Assembly (NCBI GenBank): GCA_013407085.1
Contig: JACCGJ010008692.1
Location: 49,605-113,604, forward strand
Length of the DNA: 64,000 bases
Source of the DNA: Atriophallophorus winterbourni
Lineage: Eukaryota; Platyhelminthes; Trematoda; Plagiorchiida; Microphallidae
Direction: 5' to 3'
Each line of letters begins with the position of its first letter. The first letter of the stretch is position 1. Positions 1 through 8,640 of this stretch are shown one piece after another. Position numbers and translations under genes: made by a program. The notes beneath the pieces were generated by a model. The model was given only the letters and a program-made list of their open reading frames with translations. It was not told where the DNA came from and did not search any database.

Positions 1-773
1 TTGATTTTAAATATAAAAGATATACTTCACCTTATCCCCCACTGTAATTTCTTCTTCTTTAATGATAACAGGGAGGCAATTATTTTTGTTCCATCTGAAA
101 AACACTAACTTGGTGGCCGGTATGAAACAACATTTGGCTGCACCATCTAACTGAGGCAATTAAAATGTTCGTTTAATTATAAAATATACATCAAACCTTG
201 TTCCTTTAGGTTTATAATAAATTTTTAGTAGTGAAACCAATTCAAATGATTTATGACACAGTTTATGTTGGTTTTGGATTTGAGCTAAAGCTTAGCACCA
301 ATATGGATGGACTAATTGAACAAAATCAAATTCCATTTTTTAAAAAATGTACAATTACATATAGGTTTTCCATTCCTAAACACAGAAGGGACGCTAGAAA
401 TGAGCGTGAGAATGTGGTGCATCCCATAGCTTAAAATGTCACCTTTCAGAGTTTACTTGACGTTTTTGGCCAGGTGGACGAGCCATTTGATCACACCCAT
501 GTGGATCTAGTCGCCCAATTCCCACCTTCAATTGGCCGTACACACAAATTCACTTGCATTGACTTTCACTCCATGTTCCACGAGGTTAATCCTTTATACA
601 ACTACTCTTTCAAAACAGTTGCAAACATCGGTTAGGACAGTTCGGTTGGCTTGGTATTCTTACAACAGCCAAAGATTTTAATTTTGATGGCTAACTCGGT
701 GAATTTCTAACTACTCTGGGTTGCCGACCCCAGTATACTACGGATTACTGTAAAGAATTGAATTGTATTGAAT
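1..773. other. Unrecognised non-coding stretch
   Basis: I see no recognisable gene. A 67-codon ORF at 231-434 on plus has no family signature and is treated as chance. The right end (about 755-773) is a short GAATT-type tandem run abutting the LTR of the gypsy element that follows. Confidence 0.5.
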
Positions 774-1358
774 TGAATGAAATAAACAGCCCAAGAATGG
801 AAGTAAGAACGAACCACGTTCACTCGAATTACACAGTGAATAAATGAAAAAATAAATTTTATTCTTGGAAATCCGAGTCATGTTGACTATGATCAATAAT
901 TTCCAAAAGGTTTGTACAATCAGATTCTAGTGTGAACATTTGCAAAGACAATTTTCAAGGTCATTTCTTCAGCGGAATTTGACGTCCGAAAAATATAAAG
1001 ATAACAGTATTTAAAAGTTGCTTTCAGATAGTCCGTGCGATATAGTACGAAAAGACAGGTATTGCGAAGAGGAGTCAATGAATGATCCCCGAAGCACTGG
1101 TGTTTAACAGATAAGGTAAATCAAGGTTAAGTGAAGAATTTCTGTTTTTGATGTTAAAAACTTTTTCATTCTGATTGTTCGAAATAGATTAATCTTTCCT
1201 GAATATGAACCGTTTTCCTGTCGCTAGGCGAAGGTAAGTATTTTTCGATTAATGTAGGTTTGACAACGAGAACTTGATTAACAGTATTATTGATTATTAT
1301 TGAATGAATGATGATGAATGATTGAAAATTTTTGATCGTTATTTGCACAGTCACCACA
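774..1358 (-). repeat. 3' LTR of the gypsy element
   Basis: This is a direct repeat of 6296-6478. Both copies begin (minus strand) with TGTGGTGACTGTGC and end with TTATTTCATTCA. This copy is about 585 bp. The other lacks the interval matching roughly 841-1246, so only the outer parts align. Confidence 0.8.
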
Positions 1359-1610
1359 TTTACCGCAGTTTGCGAATGATTTCGGGTTTTTATAATCCCG
1401 GTACGGCTTGTTTAACAAACGTTCTGATCTTCTAATCAGTCTTTTCGGTTCAGCATCTTCAGATGTGGTGTTATGATGGTCAATGCTATCAGAATCGGAA
1501 CATAACTGACCTGTATATCTGTAGGTTATTTGATCCACATGACGGCGATGCATTGAGCCATCATCAAGGTCCATTAATTTTACCATGCATTTACCGATAT
1601 TGCCAAGCAC
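1359..1610 (-). pseudogene. Gypsy integrase C-terminal tail (fragment)
   Basis: The minus-strand reading contains a segment like the small C-terminal beta-barrel of retroelement integrases (VLGNIGKCMVKLMDLDDG). A basic tail with RRSERLLNKPYRDY follows, as is usual just before the 3' LTR. The catalytic core that should precede it is absent, so this is a remnant. The reading frame ends inside the LTR. Confidence 0.65.
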
Positions 1611-1682
1611 GATACCACAGCTCGGTCTGAATTCATTACCACAATGAAATGAAAATTCAGTTGATCTGAGACCAAGCTGATT

Positions 1683-2220
1683 TTATCTCAAGGATATTGC
1701 TTCGCATACTGTAGCTGGAGTTTGTCCAGAATCATCAGGTTTCGCATCTGGTAGTGAATGGCGTGACAGGTAATCTGCATGTTGGATGTGTTTAGCACTT
1801 CGTTGTTCAATTGCATAATCATAAGCAAGGAGTGCTATGCTCCATCGTTGAACCATTGCGGCAGTACTTTCCGAAATAGAACTACCAGGATCGTATATGA
1901 ATTTTAAGACTTCGTGGTCAGTAACAGTGGTAAAACGATGTCCACACAGGAAATTGTGTAATGTTGGATAGCCCAATAGACAGCTAACGCTTCACGGTGT
2001 GTTTGAGCACAACCCTTTTCAGCAGTAGTCAGCCTGCAAGAAACGCATATTACATTATGTCCATTTTGTTGGAGAACAGCACTAATACCGTCGAAAGGTG
2101 CATCAGTAACTACAAAGGAATAAATTTTGACACTTAATGGACGAAGAACTGCATCTGACTTTAGAAAGGATAATATGTTCATGTTCATCAGTCCACAGAA
2201 AAGTTTCTTTCTCGAAACTT
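1683..2220 (-). pseudogene. Gypsy RNase H domain (broken in two frames)
   Basis: Two overlapping minus frames together give a gypsy-type RNase H. The upstream part has VVTDAPFDGISAVLQQNG and the REALAVYWAIQHY stretch. The downstream part (1683-1976) has GHRFTTVTDHEVLKFIYD, then QRWSIALLAYDYAIEQRS and ADYLSRHSL, which are typical of the end of gypsy RNase H. A frameshift near 1905-1980 separates them. The RT connection lies just upstream, beyond a LINE tail insertion. Confidence 0.8.
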
Positions 2221-2425
2221 GGAAACTTATTTGTTACATAACGATTTGACGATGTCTGTGTAATAACTCAGGGTAAGCATATTACTTGACTCCAGTGACA
2301 TCGTATAATTGTTTTCTCTACCTCTTACTGAAAAAATATTTACTATGATATAGTATTTGTGAAGCTGTGCTTTTTTGTGGCCATAAATTCTTGAATCTTG
2401 AAACTTGAAACTTGATTGAAGTGAA
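2221..2425 (+). mobile_element. LINE B 3' tail inserted in gypsy RT
   Basis: About 200 bp match, in inverted orientation, the 3' end of the LINE B copy at 52,262-52,445. Shared blocks include CGATTTGACGATG, AGGGTAAGCATATTACTTG and CCATAAATTCTTGAATCTTG. The tail ends in short CTTGAA(A/T)C repeats. It interrupts the gypsy RT coding sequence, which resumes at about 2220. A short repeat resembling GAAACTT occurs on both sides and may be the target duplication. Confidence 0.7.
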
Positions 2426-2948
2426 AATAAAGGTGAAGCTTTTACACTTAAATTTAAAATGAACCTCAAATAATATTGTAATGCACCGATAAAAGATCTC
2501 AATTGTGTCATGTTTTTTGGAGACTCAGCATTCGTCAGTGGGAGTAAACGATTGGGATCTGGTTTATAACCATTACCATCAACAATGTATCCGAGGCATT
2601 CAAAATTCGAAACAGAAAAGAAACACTTTTTCGTATTAACAGCAACATTTTTAGAGGTGAATCTACCAAACAATTCCAATTAACGTTCATCATTAAAAGA
2701 TAGTGTTGACGCATGCACGATAAAATCATCCTGATATACTTCAACTCCAACCATATCGCAAGTAATATCATTCATAACTTGTTAAAATATAGCAGGAGAA
2801 TTGCACAAACCAAAAGGTGAGAATTTGTACTGACATAGACCAAACGGTGTATTGATGGTAGTTAACATTAAAGACTAATCGTTCAACGGTATTTGTAGGT
2901 AAGCGTCTTTTAAATCAATCCTCGAGAAGAATTTGTATCCCGTCAATT
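2426..2948 (-). pseudogene. Gypsy reverse transcriptase, C-terminal part
   Basis: Minus-strand frames encode RT fingers and palm. They include FFSRIDLKDAYLQIPLND next to the insertion point, then a YQDD-type catalytic box (VEVYQDDFIVH) near 2730, then KKCFFSVSNFECLGYIVDG and LRSFIGALQYYLRF. Frames shift at several points, and the segment is cut by insertions on both sides. It once joined 4568-5553 directly. Confidence 0.82.
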
Positions 2949-3355
2949 TGTTGTGGACCAAAATATAAGTCTAGCACTGCACACAAAATGGCAAAAATGG
3001 AAAGAACTCACTAAAAGACCAAAGGAGCAAATGTCCAAATAAAGATTCAGATAAGTCCAACGATAGCAAAATAATCCACACAGGAAAAGTCCAAGAGATG
3101 ATGGATTCCAAGGTGCAGGAGGCGCTAAAATGTTGGAGGATCCGTTAATCACATTTCCGGCGCGCGGCGACCCACACAAACTCCGCAATCGCGAACGAAG
3201 ACAAAGTCTGTGTTCCAAATTGTATTAACCGCCGAAAAGTGTATTGTGCAAGCATTAATTCGAATGAAGTACACATGGCCAAAAATGAACAATCATACAA
3301 GGCCAAAAAGTGTATGTACAAAATGCTTAGGTACAAGGGAAAATAGATCACTACA
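2949..3355 (-). repeat. LTR of the miniature element (downstream copy)
   Basis: This is a 407 bp direct repeat of 3752-4159 with only scattered substitutions. On minus it is preceded by the purine run GGTGGGGGAGTAT. Its last bases read CCACAACA rather than CCACTACA. Confidence 0.85.
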
Positions 3356-3384
3356 ATACTCCCCCACCAGAGCGTTAGTTATGC

Positions 3385-3648
3385 TTAAAGTAAGGATAAC
3401 ATACGCTCGAAATGTTCCTGTGGCCACATAGTCAGCAAGACTTCTGGGCCAATACGCATGTCTACTAATTCGAGTTCGAACAGGGGTAGAAGTCCCGAAG
3501 GATTGAGATGAACATGGGGGGAGGTAGGCGGTTGTGACTGCGGAGTAATGAAGCTTGGTGGAGTTGGCGGTTTAACCACACGAAAGCTGGTTTTGTGCAC
3601 GGAATATGCTGTGATTGAAAGATCTTTATTTATAGAGGATTCGCTCAT
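3385..3648 (-). CDS. Gag-like 87-residue ORF of the miniature LTR element (copy 1)
   Basis: An intact small ORF begins MSESSINKDLSITAYSVHK about 100 bp downstream of the LTR, where gag normally starts. It has a proline-rich middle (PPTPPSF, QPPTSPHVH) and ends just before the polypurine tract. The same ORF recurs unchanged at 4189-4452. It has no zinc knuckle or catalytic motif. It is most simply the N-terminus of a gag protein kept after deletion of the rest of gag-pol. I do not recognise it beyond that. Confidence 0.5.
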   Translation of the reverse strand: MSESSINKDLSITAYSVHKTSFRVVKPPTPPSFITPQSQPPTSPHVHLNPSGLLPLFELELVDMRIGPEVLLTMWPQEHFERMLSLL

Positions 3649-3723
3649 GGTTGGGTGTTAAGTGAGTATTCCAACAATATAGGCCAAAAATTAACAAATA
3701 TGAAGTTTTCATAAATGCAAAAA

Positions 3724-3751
3724 ATTGCAGTTTGTCGAGGCTCACCAATTA
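3724..3751 (-). other. Primer-binding-like site of the miniature element
   Basis: Four bases past the LTR terminus (CACTACA), the minus strand reads TGGTGAGCCTCGAC. A TGG-starting run at this spot is the usual tRNA primer-binding site of LTR elements. The specific tRNA was not established. Confidence 0.5.
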
Positions 3752-4159
3752 TGTAGTGGACCAGAAATATAAGTCTAGCACTACAGACAAAATGGCAGAA
3801 ATGGAAAGAACTCCCTCGAAGACCAAAGGAGCAAATGTCCAAATAAAGATCCAGAGAAGTCCAACGATAGCAAAATAATCCACACAGGAAAAGTTCAAGA
3901 GATGATGGATTCCAAGGTGCAGAAAGCGCTAAAATGTTGGAGGATCCGTTAATCACATTTCCGGCGCGCGGCGACCCACACAAACTCCAAAATCGCGAAC
4001 GAAGACAAAGTCTGTGTTCCAAATTGTATTAACCGCCGAAAAGTATATTGTGCAAGCATTAATTCGAATGAAGTACACATGGCCAAAAATGAACAATCAT
4101 ACAAGGCCAAAAAGTGTATGTACAAAATGCTAAGGTATAAGGGAAAATAGATCACTACA
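3752..4159 (-). repeat. LTR of the miniature element (middle copy)
   Basis: This 408 bp LTR is shared by the two internal units. Its termini are perfect inverted heptamers (TGTAGTG/CACTACA). Confidence 0.87.
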
Positions 4160-4188
4160 ATACTCCCCCACCAGAGCGTTAGTTATGC

Positions 4189-4452
4189 TTAAAGTAAGGA
4201 TAACATACGCTCGAAATGTTCCTGTGGCCACATAGTCAGCAAGACTTCTGGGCCAATACGCATGTCTACTAATTCGAGTTCGAACAGGGGTAGAAGTCCC
4301 GAAGGATTGAGATGAACATGGGGGGAGGTAGGCGGTTGTGACTGCGGAGTAATGAAGCTTGGTGGAGTTGGCGGTTTAACCACACGAAAGCTGGTTTTGT
4401 GCACGGAATATGCTGTGATTGAAAGATCTTTATTTATAGAGGATTCGCTCAT
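4189..4452 (-). CDS. Gag-like 87-residue ORF of the miniature LTR element (copy 2)
   Basis: It is identical in translation to the ORF at 3385-3648 and sits in the same position relative to the polypurine tract. Its upstream leader is cut: the LTR fragment at 4486-4563 joins the leader at a shared (A/T)ATTTTTGGC tract, consistent with a microhomology deletion of most of the 5' LTR. Confidence 0.5.
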   Translation of the reverse strand: MSESSINKDLSITAYSVHKTSFRVVKPPTPPSFITPQSQPPTSPHVHLNPSGLLPLFELELVDMRIGPEVLLTMWPQEHFERMLSLL

Positions 4453-4485
4453 GGTTGGGTGTTAAGTGAGTATTCCAAAAAATAA

Positions 4486-4563
4486 GCCAAAAATGAACAA
4501 TCATACAAGGCCAAAAAGTGTATGTACAAGATGCTAATGTACAAGGGAAAATAGATCACTACA
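4486..4563 (-). repeat. Truncated 5' LTR of the miniature element
   Basis: Only the first 78 bp of the LTR (TGTAGTGATC to about TTCATTTTTGGC) remain. They are followed directly by the leader of gag-like copy 2. The outer edge touches the AATT target duplication. Confidence 0.8.
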
Positions 4564-4567
4564 AATT

Positions 4568-5553
4568 TATTCAAAATATCTTCGGGTTCAACTGTCGTGC
4601 ATGTTGGCTTTAACAATCTAGTATTTAATGTAAGACGATAATCGCTGCAAATCCTCGGGGTCTACCCTTCAGACTTCAAACGGTACGACAATATGTGTGC
4701 CACAACAAGAGGATTCAACCTTTTTAATAACACCTTTAAAACATAGATCTTTCGAAGCTTTTTCGAAAGGTTCTCGTAGTTTATATGGAATAAGGCGGCG
4801 TTTGAGAAACACAAGGTTTCCTTCGAAGTAAAGAGAAATTGGAGAAATTCGCATTCCACCAGTTGCTTGCGAACATTTAACTATGAGATTCTTCAAATCT
4901 GGAGTGTCTTCAGACGATGTCAAGAGAGATAGACTGGTTTTTAGAGCTTGCATTGCTTTCAGACCGAGAATAGATAGACCAGTTTTCATAATAATGAATA
5001 TAACGGCAGCAGTATTGTTTTCATTTTGGATGGAGATCATACACGATCCAACAACAGGAATAGAATGTCCAGTAATGCCTTTGAGTGTGAGGCTAGTAGG
5101 TTGGATTTCCTCATTAGGAGCAAACTGTCTATGATCTCTCAGGGTAATAAGCGATTCAACGCTACCCGTATCTAGAATAAAATCTAATGATGCGCCACCA
5201 GAAACACAAGATATGGTTTTACAAATATGGCAAGAATTGCAAGATGTAACGGCCAAAGATGATGATTTATATTCATCATTACCATCGATAACCTGAGAGT
5301 TTTTCGAATCAGTCCAACACGTTTTGGGAGTTCGATAAACGGATTGGATGTGATCAGTTTTTCCGCAATTGTGACTTCTGACTTGACGGAATCGGCAAGT
5401 GAGGCGTGAGTGCTCTCTGCCGCATGACGCACATTTCCTAATTTTGAGTAAATTCGAATGGTTATCAGTAACGCGACGGTAATTCGGTTGATACTTTAGC
5501 TGCTTACCAATTATAAAATTCTTCGCTCTTTCACCTTTATGTATATTAAACAT
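4568..5553 (-). pseudogene. Gypsy CCHC knuckle, aspartic protease and RT N-terminus
   Basis: A 294-codon minus ORF covers most of this. Near its start is a cysteine/histidine cluster (CASCGREHSRLTC, then SHNCGKTDHIQSVYR), degenerate zinc knuckles of the gag end. It continues with a retropepsin: DFILDTGSVESLI carries the DTG catalytic triplet (residues about 125-140), and SILGLKAMQAL matches the (I/L)LG helix motif. The last part starts the RT linker (LIPYKLREPFEKASKDL). RT then runs into the nested LTR element at 4563. Confidence 0.85.
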
Positions 5554-5571
5554 GACAGAATTTTCTTCTGG

Positions 5572-6096
5572 CTACAAATCTGTCGTTTCCACACGCGCAT
5601 CTTGATAGTGTTCACAATGAGCTCGAACATTTTTGGAAGAAGGTTTTGGCAGTTTCAAAAGCTCATTTTGCAAAACACTGTCATTTATTCCAGCGATTAG
5701 GCGATATTTCAATCGCATTTGTAACAAGTCAGCGGAGTCGGATTTCGCAGCCTGATTAACCAATTGTAGAAAAAAATCGCTAATTCATTGAATAAAATGA
5801 CGCACCATTAAATGAAATTTTGCATGTTCAGTTGCATCGAAACGAACAGGGTTCACATGTTGCAATAAAAGTACCTCCAGAGTTTTGTGTGGAAGAGAAG
5901 TCGCAGAATCCGAATATGCTAATTTTTTTATTAACGTATATGCAGATTTTCCGACTGCATTTGAAAAATGAACAGACTTTTTGTCATTTTCAGCTTTCGG
6001 CCGTGTCATCCACTAAATTTCGAATCTTTCAAAATAATCTTCAATTTCTCGAGCATTTGCATTTATATCCAGAGGTTCCAGACTTGAATTTGCCAT
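5572..6096 (-). pseudogene. Gypsy gag (broken)
   Basis: An ATG at 6096 opens MANSSLEPLDINANAREIED, and an in-frame stop follows about 28 codons in. The frame resumes as MTRPKAENDKKSVHF and, after another break, as ADLLQMRLKYRLIAG and HCEHYQDARVET. Position between the 5' LTR and the protease, plus capsid-like helical content, identify it as gag. Confidence 0.65.
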
Positions 6097-6124
6097 GAAG
6101 AGTTATCCTGCTCGCGACGTCATA

Positions 6125-6255
6125 TGTTGTATTGAATTGTATTCAATTCAATTCAATTCAATTTTAATGGTCTAAAAAGCATATAGGTTTACAAAAACAA
6201 CAGAGAAGATATGGAAATTTATAAATAACATATCTCAGTAAAAACGGGATTTGTT
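6125..6255 (-). repeat. LINE A 3' tail fragment in the gypsy leader
   Basis: This stretch shares TTTTAATGGTCTAAAAAGCAT and the flanking A-rich sequence with the 3' end of LINE A (20,199-20,290; 30,690-30,800). It begins with a degenerate (AATTC)n run, like the short tandem tails of that family. Confidence 0.5.
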
Positions 6256-6295
6256 TGCTTACTGAACAGTTCGGGAATCAGGTAAAAATCCAAAC

Positions 6296-6478
6296 TGAAT
6301 GAAATAACCAACCCAAGAATGCAAGTGAGAACAAACCACGCTCACTCGAATTACACAGTGCGTATTAATCAATCTAGGTTTGACAACGAGAACTTGAATA
6401 ACAGTATTATTGATTATTATTGAATGAATGATGACGATTGATTTAATATTATTGATCGTTATTTGCACAGTCACCACA
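6296..6478 (-). repeat. 5' LTR of the gypsy element (internally deleted)
   Basis: It matches both ends of the 3' LTR but lacks about 400 bp in the middle. It is followed on minus by the leader and gag. Confidence 0.8.
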
Positions 6479-6835
6479 ATTACCAACCCGAGGATTTGAT
6501 CGATTGCGGTCCAGAGACGCCTTTAAAATGATAGAATAACAGGAAATATCCAATTCATATTTTTACACTTCAACTCCATCAAGGATTATCATATCGCTTA
6601 CTTTTCTGCGGCCTAGTAAAAAGAGCATTTTCCTTCACAACCAGTATTGGTTTTGAGGGTTTTACCTGAACACCACAACCGTTGGCAGCGCTACGCCCCG
6701 TGACCTGTTTTTCTCTTTAGGCTATGTGAGCACTTTTAATAATTGATATGCATTTCTGAGAGATTAAACATCGACACAATCATTAAAGTTGTGTTTATTA
6801 AGTTTGATATATTTCCGTGACCTAAAAGCGCTTTA

Positions 6836-7024
6836 ATGGAACCCTGCAATGAATATTCGCTTATACTCTGTTTAATGAAATATTTGGAAACCACAAATCA
6901 ATTAAGACAAATATACAAGAAACTTGAAAAGAAATGTTTTCAAAAAGTAATTGATTTGACTAAATCGATCTATCACATGGAAGGATATCTTTTGCAAAAT
7001 AAATATAAACATATCCCTACATGA
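6836..7024 (+). CDS. Hypothetical 62-residue ORF
   Basis: The translation (MEPCNEYSLILCLMKYLETT...) is lysine-rich and amphipathic-helical (QLRQIYKKLEKKCFQKVIDL) and looks more protein-like than its surroundings. A GTAAGT lies about 18 bp after its stop. It matches no family I can name and could be chance or a remnant. Confidence 0.2.
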   Translation: MEPCNEYSLILCLMKYLETTNQLRQIYKKLEKKCFQKVIDLTKSIYHMEGYLLQNKYKHIPT

Positions 7025-7658
7025 ACTTATTAATAAAGAAAGTAAGTGTCAGTCCCGGCTCACCCATATCAGGCTGGATTGGAAATTCATCAACATATAA
7101 TATCGATTATATTACTAGAACTCTTCAACAGGTAAACAGCCATTTTATTCTAGTCTGAACGCAAATTTCAACTATATTCTTAGTATAATATATTCAAAAG
7201 ATTTATTAAATTCATATGAATGGAATACATATTTTAAAGACTGAGCATTGAAAGAAGGTTTTGTTAGTGGTTTATCCATGCATTTTAGCGAGGAATCCTG
7301 AGTTTGGTTGACGATTATTAATTGCCCTAATTTCTGAAAAAGGGACATGATGATTCATAGTTTCTTCCTACAAATTATATACATGACACTCATGCTCACA
7401 TACACTATGCAATACATATGATGCGGTAGTATTTTTGGCGTTCTATATCTTTTCCTTACTTTTTTCATACTTAATTCTGTTTCGCATTTTTATTATTAAT
7501 CTTCCTCCGACGCATTAGACAACAAAAAACAGATTCTGGTGCTGGGATATAATTTTGTCATGGTGTAGCGATACGATGACATCATCTTGAGGAACGTGCA
7601 TGCTTATGCTTGACACAAATTTCCCGCTGAATTGCATTAATGCGCTAGAGGAAAATCT

Positions 7659-7663
<5 letters not shown>

Positions 7664-7700
<37 letters not shown>
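7664..7700. repeat. (TA)n microsatellite
   Basis: An uninterrupted TA dinucleotide run of about 37 bp. Confidence 0.95.
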
Positions 7701-7701
<1 letters not shown>

Positions 7702-8424
7702 CATCGACAATCCAACAACTAACTTGATTTTATTTTTATGCGGTTGGCTCTAATGTTGGATTAAGCATGTTCAATATTGTTTTGAATTATGCTAACTCAT
7801 TCGCGTTGATGACGCAATCATCTAAAATGAATCCAGATACATCCGCTGTGAAACGTCTCAGGTATCTAGACGTCATTTTTTCTGAATAATCAACCTGGAC
7901 TCCATCTTAATTTCATGCACAATAAATTAAGTGGGCTCTGATTTTATGCCTTTTTAAATCCGATCTTTTAGCGTCATCCCCAAACTGATCGTTTACTTAA
8001 CAGCAATGTTTTACGCATATTTTTCGAAAAACTATGTGATAATAAACGTTACTTTAGAATTATTTCTCACGCATTTTCAAACTCCTACAAAAACATCTTA
8101 GGAAATATCATCAAAGAAATCTTCATTTCTTCTGATTGATTCAATAATAATATTCTTGTAGATAGTTCCACATAATCCGCCCCAAACTAGTCAAATTTCA
8201 ATCTTTTTCTACAATTCGATTGAAATATATTATATTGCCATCTCAAAAATCGCTATATCAGCAATCATGAATCCCTTTTTTCATAAGATATCAAATCGTT
8301 ATAATCATCGAAAAGGTGAGAAAACATTTGTCTTAGAGATATTTTGTAATTATGTGTTTGCAATGTATTGGAAAATGCCTGTTTACCGAACGGGTAACAA
8401 TATTTCAGAAAAATAAAGTATGTA

Positions 8425-8640
8425 ATATATCGGTTAAAGCCTAATTTATTAATAAAGTTTTGCTTCTAACACAAAAGCTTCGTCAGGCCGAAGAATTATT
8501 GCGAACACGGATCAGATTTCATTTGCATTCGCTGAAAAAGTCTCAACTGGTTAGGTATTGCATAAGCCTTGATGAGGGATGAGCATGTTAACATAGATTG
8601 GAGGGATTAAGATCAATTGATGCATACCCTCAACACACTG
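8425..8640 (-). repeat. PLE 3' terminal remnant with decayed hammerhead
   Basis: On minus, GGCCTGACGAAGCTTTTGTG then TTAGAAGCAAAAC aligns with the intact PLE hammerhead at 48,805-48,850. The CTGACGA box is kept and stem II is present, but GAAA has become CAAA. The flanking sequence also resembles the PLE 3' region. Confidence 0.6.

Larger units (their letters stand above)
2949..4563 (-). mobile_element. Miniature LTR element, tandem LTR-internal-LTR-internal-LTR
   Basis: The near-identical LTRs start TGTAGTGATC and end CACTACA on the minus strand, so their ends are inverted repeats. Two LTRs are full length (2949-3355 and 3752-4159) and one is a 78 bp fragment (4486-4563). Between them lie two copies of a roughly 400 bp internal region with a primer-binding-like site after the LTR, an 87-codon ORF and a polypurine tract (GGTGGGGGAGTAT) before the next LTR. 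A 4-bp AATT duplication flanks the block at 2945-2948 and 4564-4567. It has no protease, RT or integrase, so it resembles a non-autonomous TRIM or a recombinational deletion derivative. Confidence 0.85.
774..6478 (-). mobile_element. Degraded Ty3/gypsy-type LTR retrotransposon with nested insertions
   Basis: Reading on the minus strand, the order is 5' LTR (6296-6478), gag, CCHC knuckle, aspartic protease, reverse transcriptase, RNase H, integrase tail and 3' LTR (774-1358). That is the canonical Ty3/gypsy order. Two later insertions split the RT: a miniature LTR element (2949-4563) and a plus-oriented LINE B tail (about 2221-2425). Most of integrase, including the zinc-binding and catalytic core, is missing between 1610 and 1683. 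The ORFs carry stops and frameshifts, so this is a dead copy. No target-site duplication was seen at the outer ends. The identification rests on protein motifs and the paired LTRs. Confidence 0.88.
6479..8424. other. Unrecognised AT-rich stretch
   Basis: No domain or known repeat was recognised apart from the short ORF at 6836-7024 and the TA microsatellite at 7664-7700. Confidence 0.5.

Noticed and set aside
2943..4155. Minus ORFs of 68-125 codons in the miniature element (two near-identical 68-codon ORFs)
   Set aside because: They lie within the LTRs, which are non-coding; they repeat because the LTR repeats.
4883..5134. 83-codon plus ORF
   Set aside because: Antisense shadow of the gypsy protease/RT reading frame.
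7515..7718. 67-codon minus ORF with an alternating Ile/Tyr stretch
   Set aside because: It is a translation of the (TA)n microsatellite.
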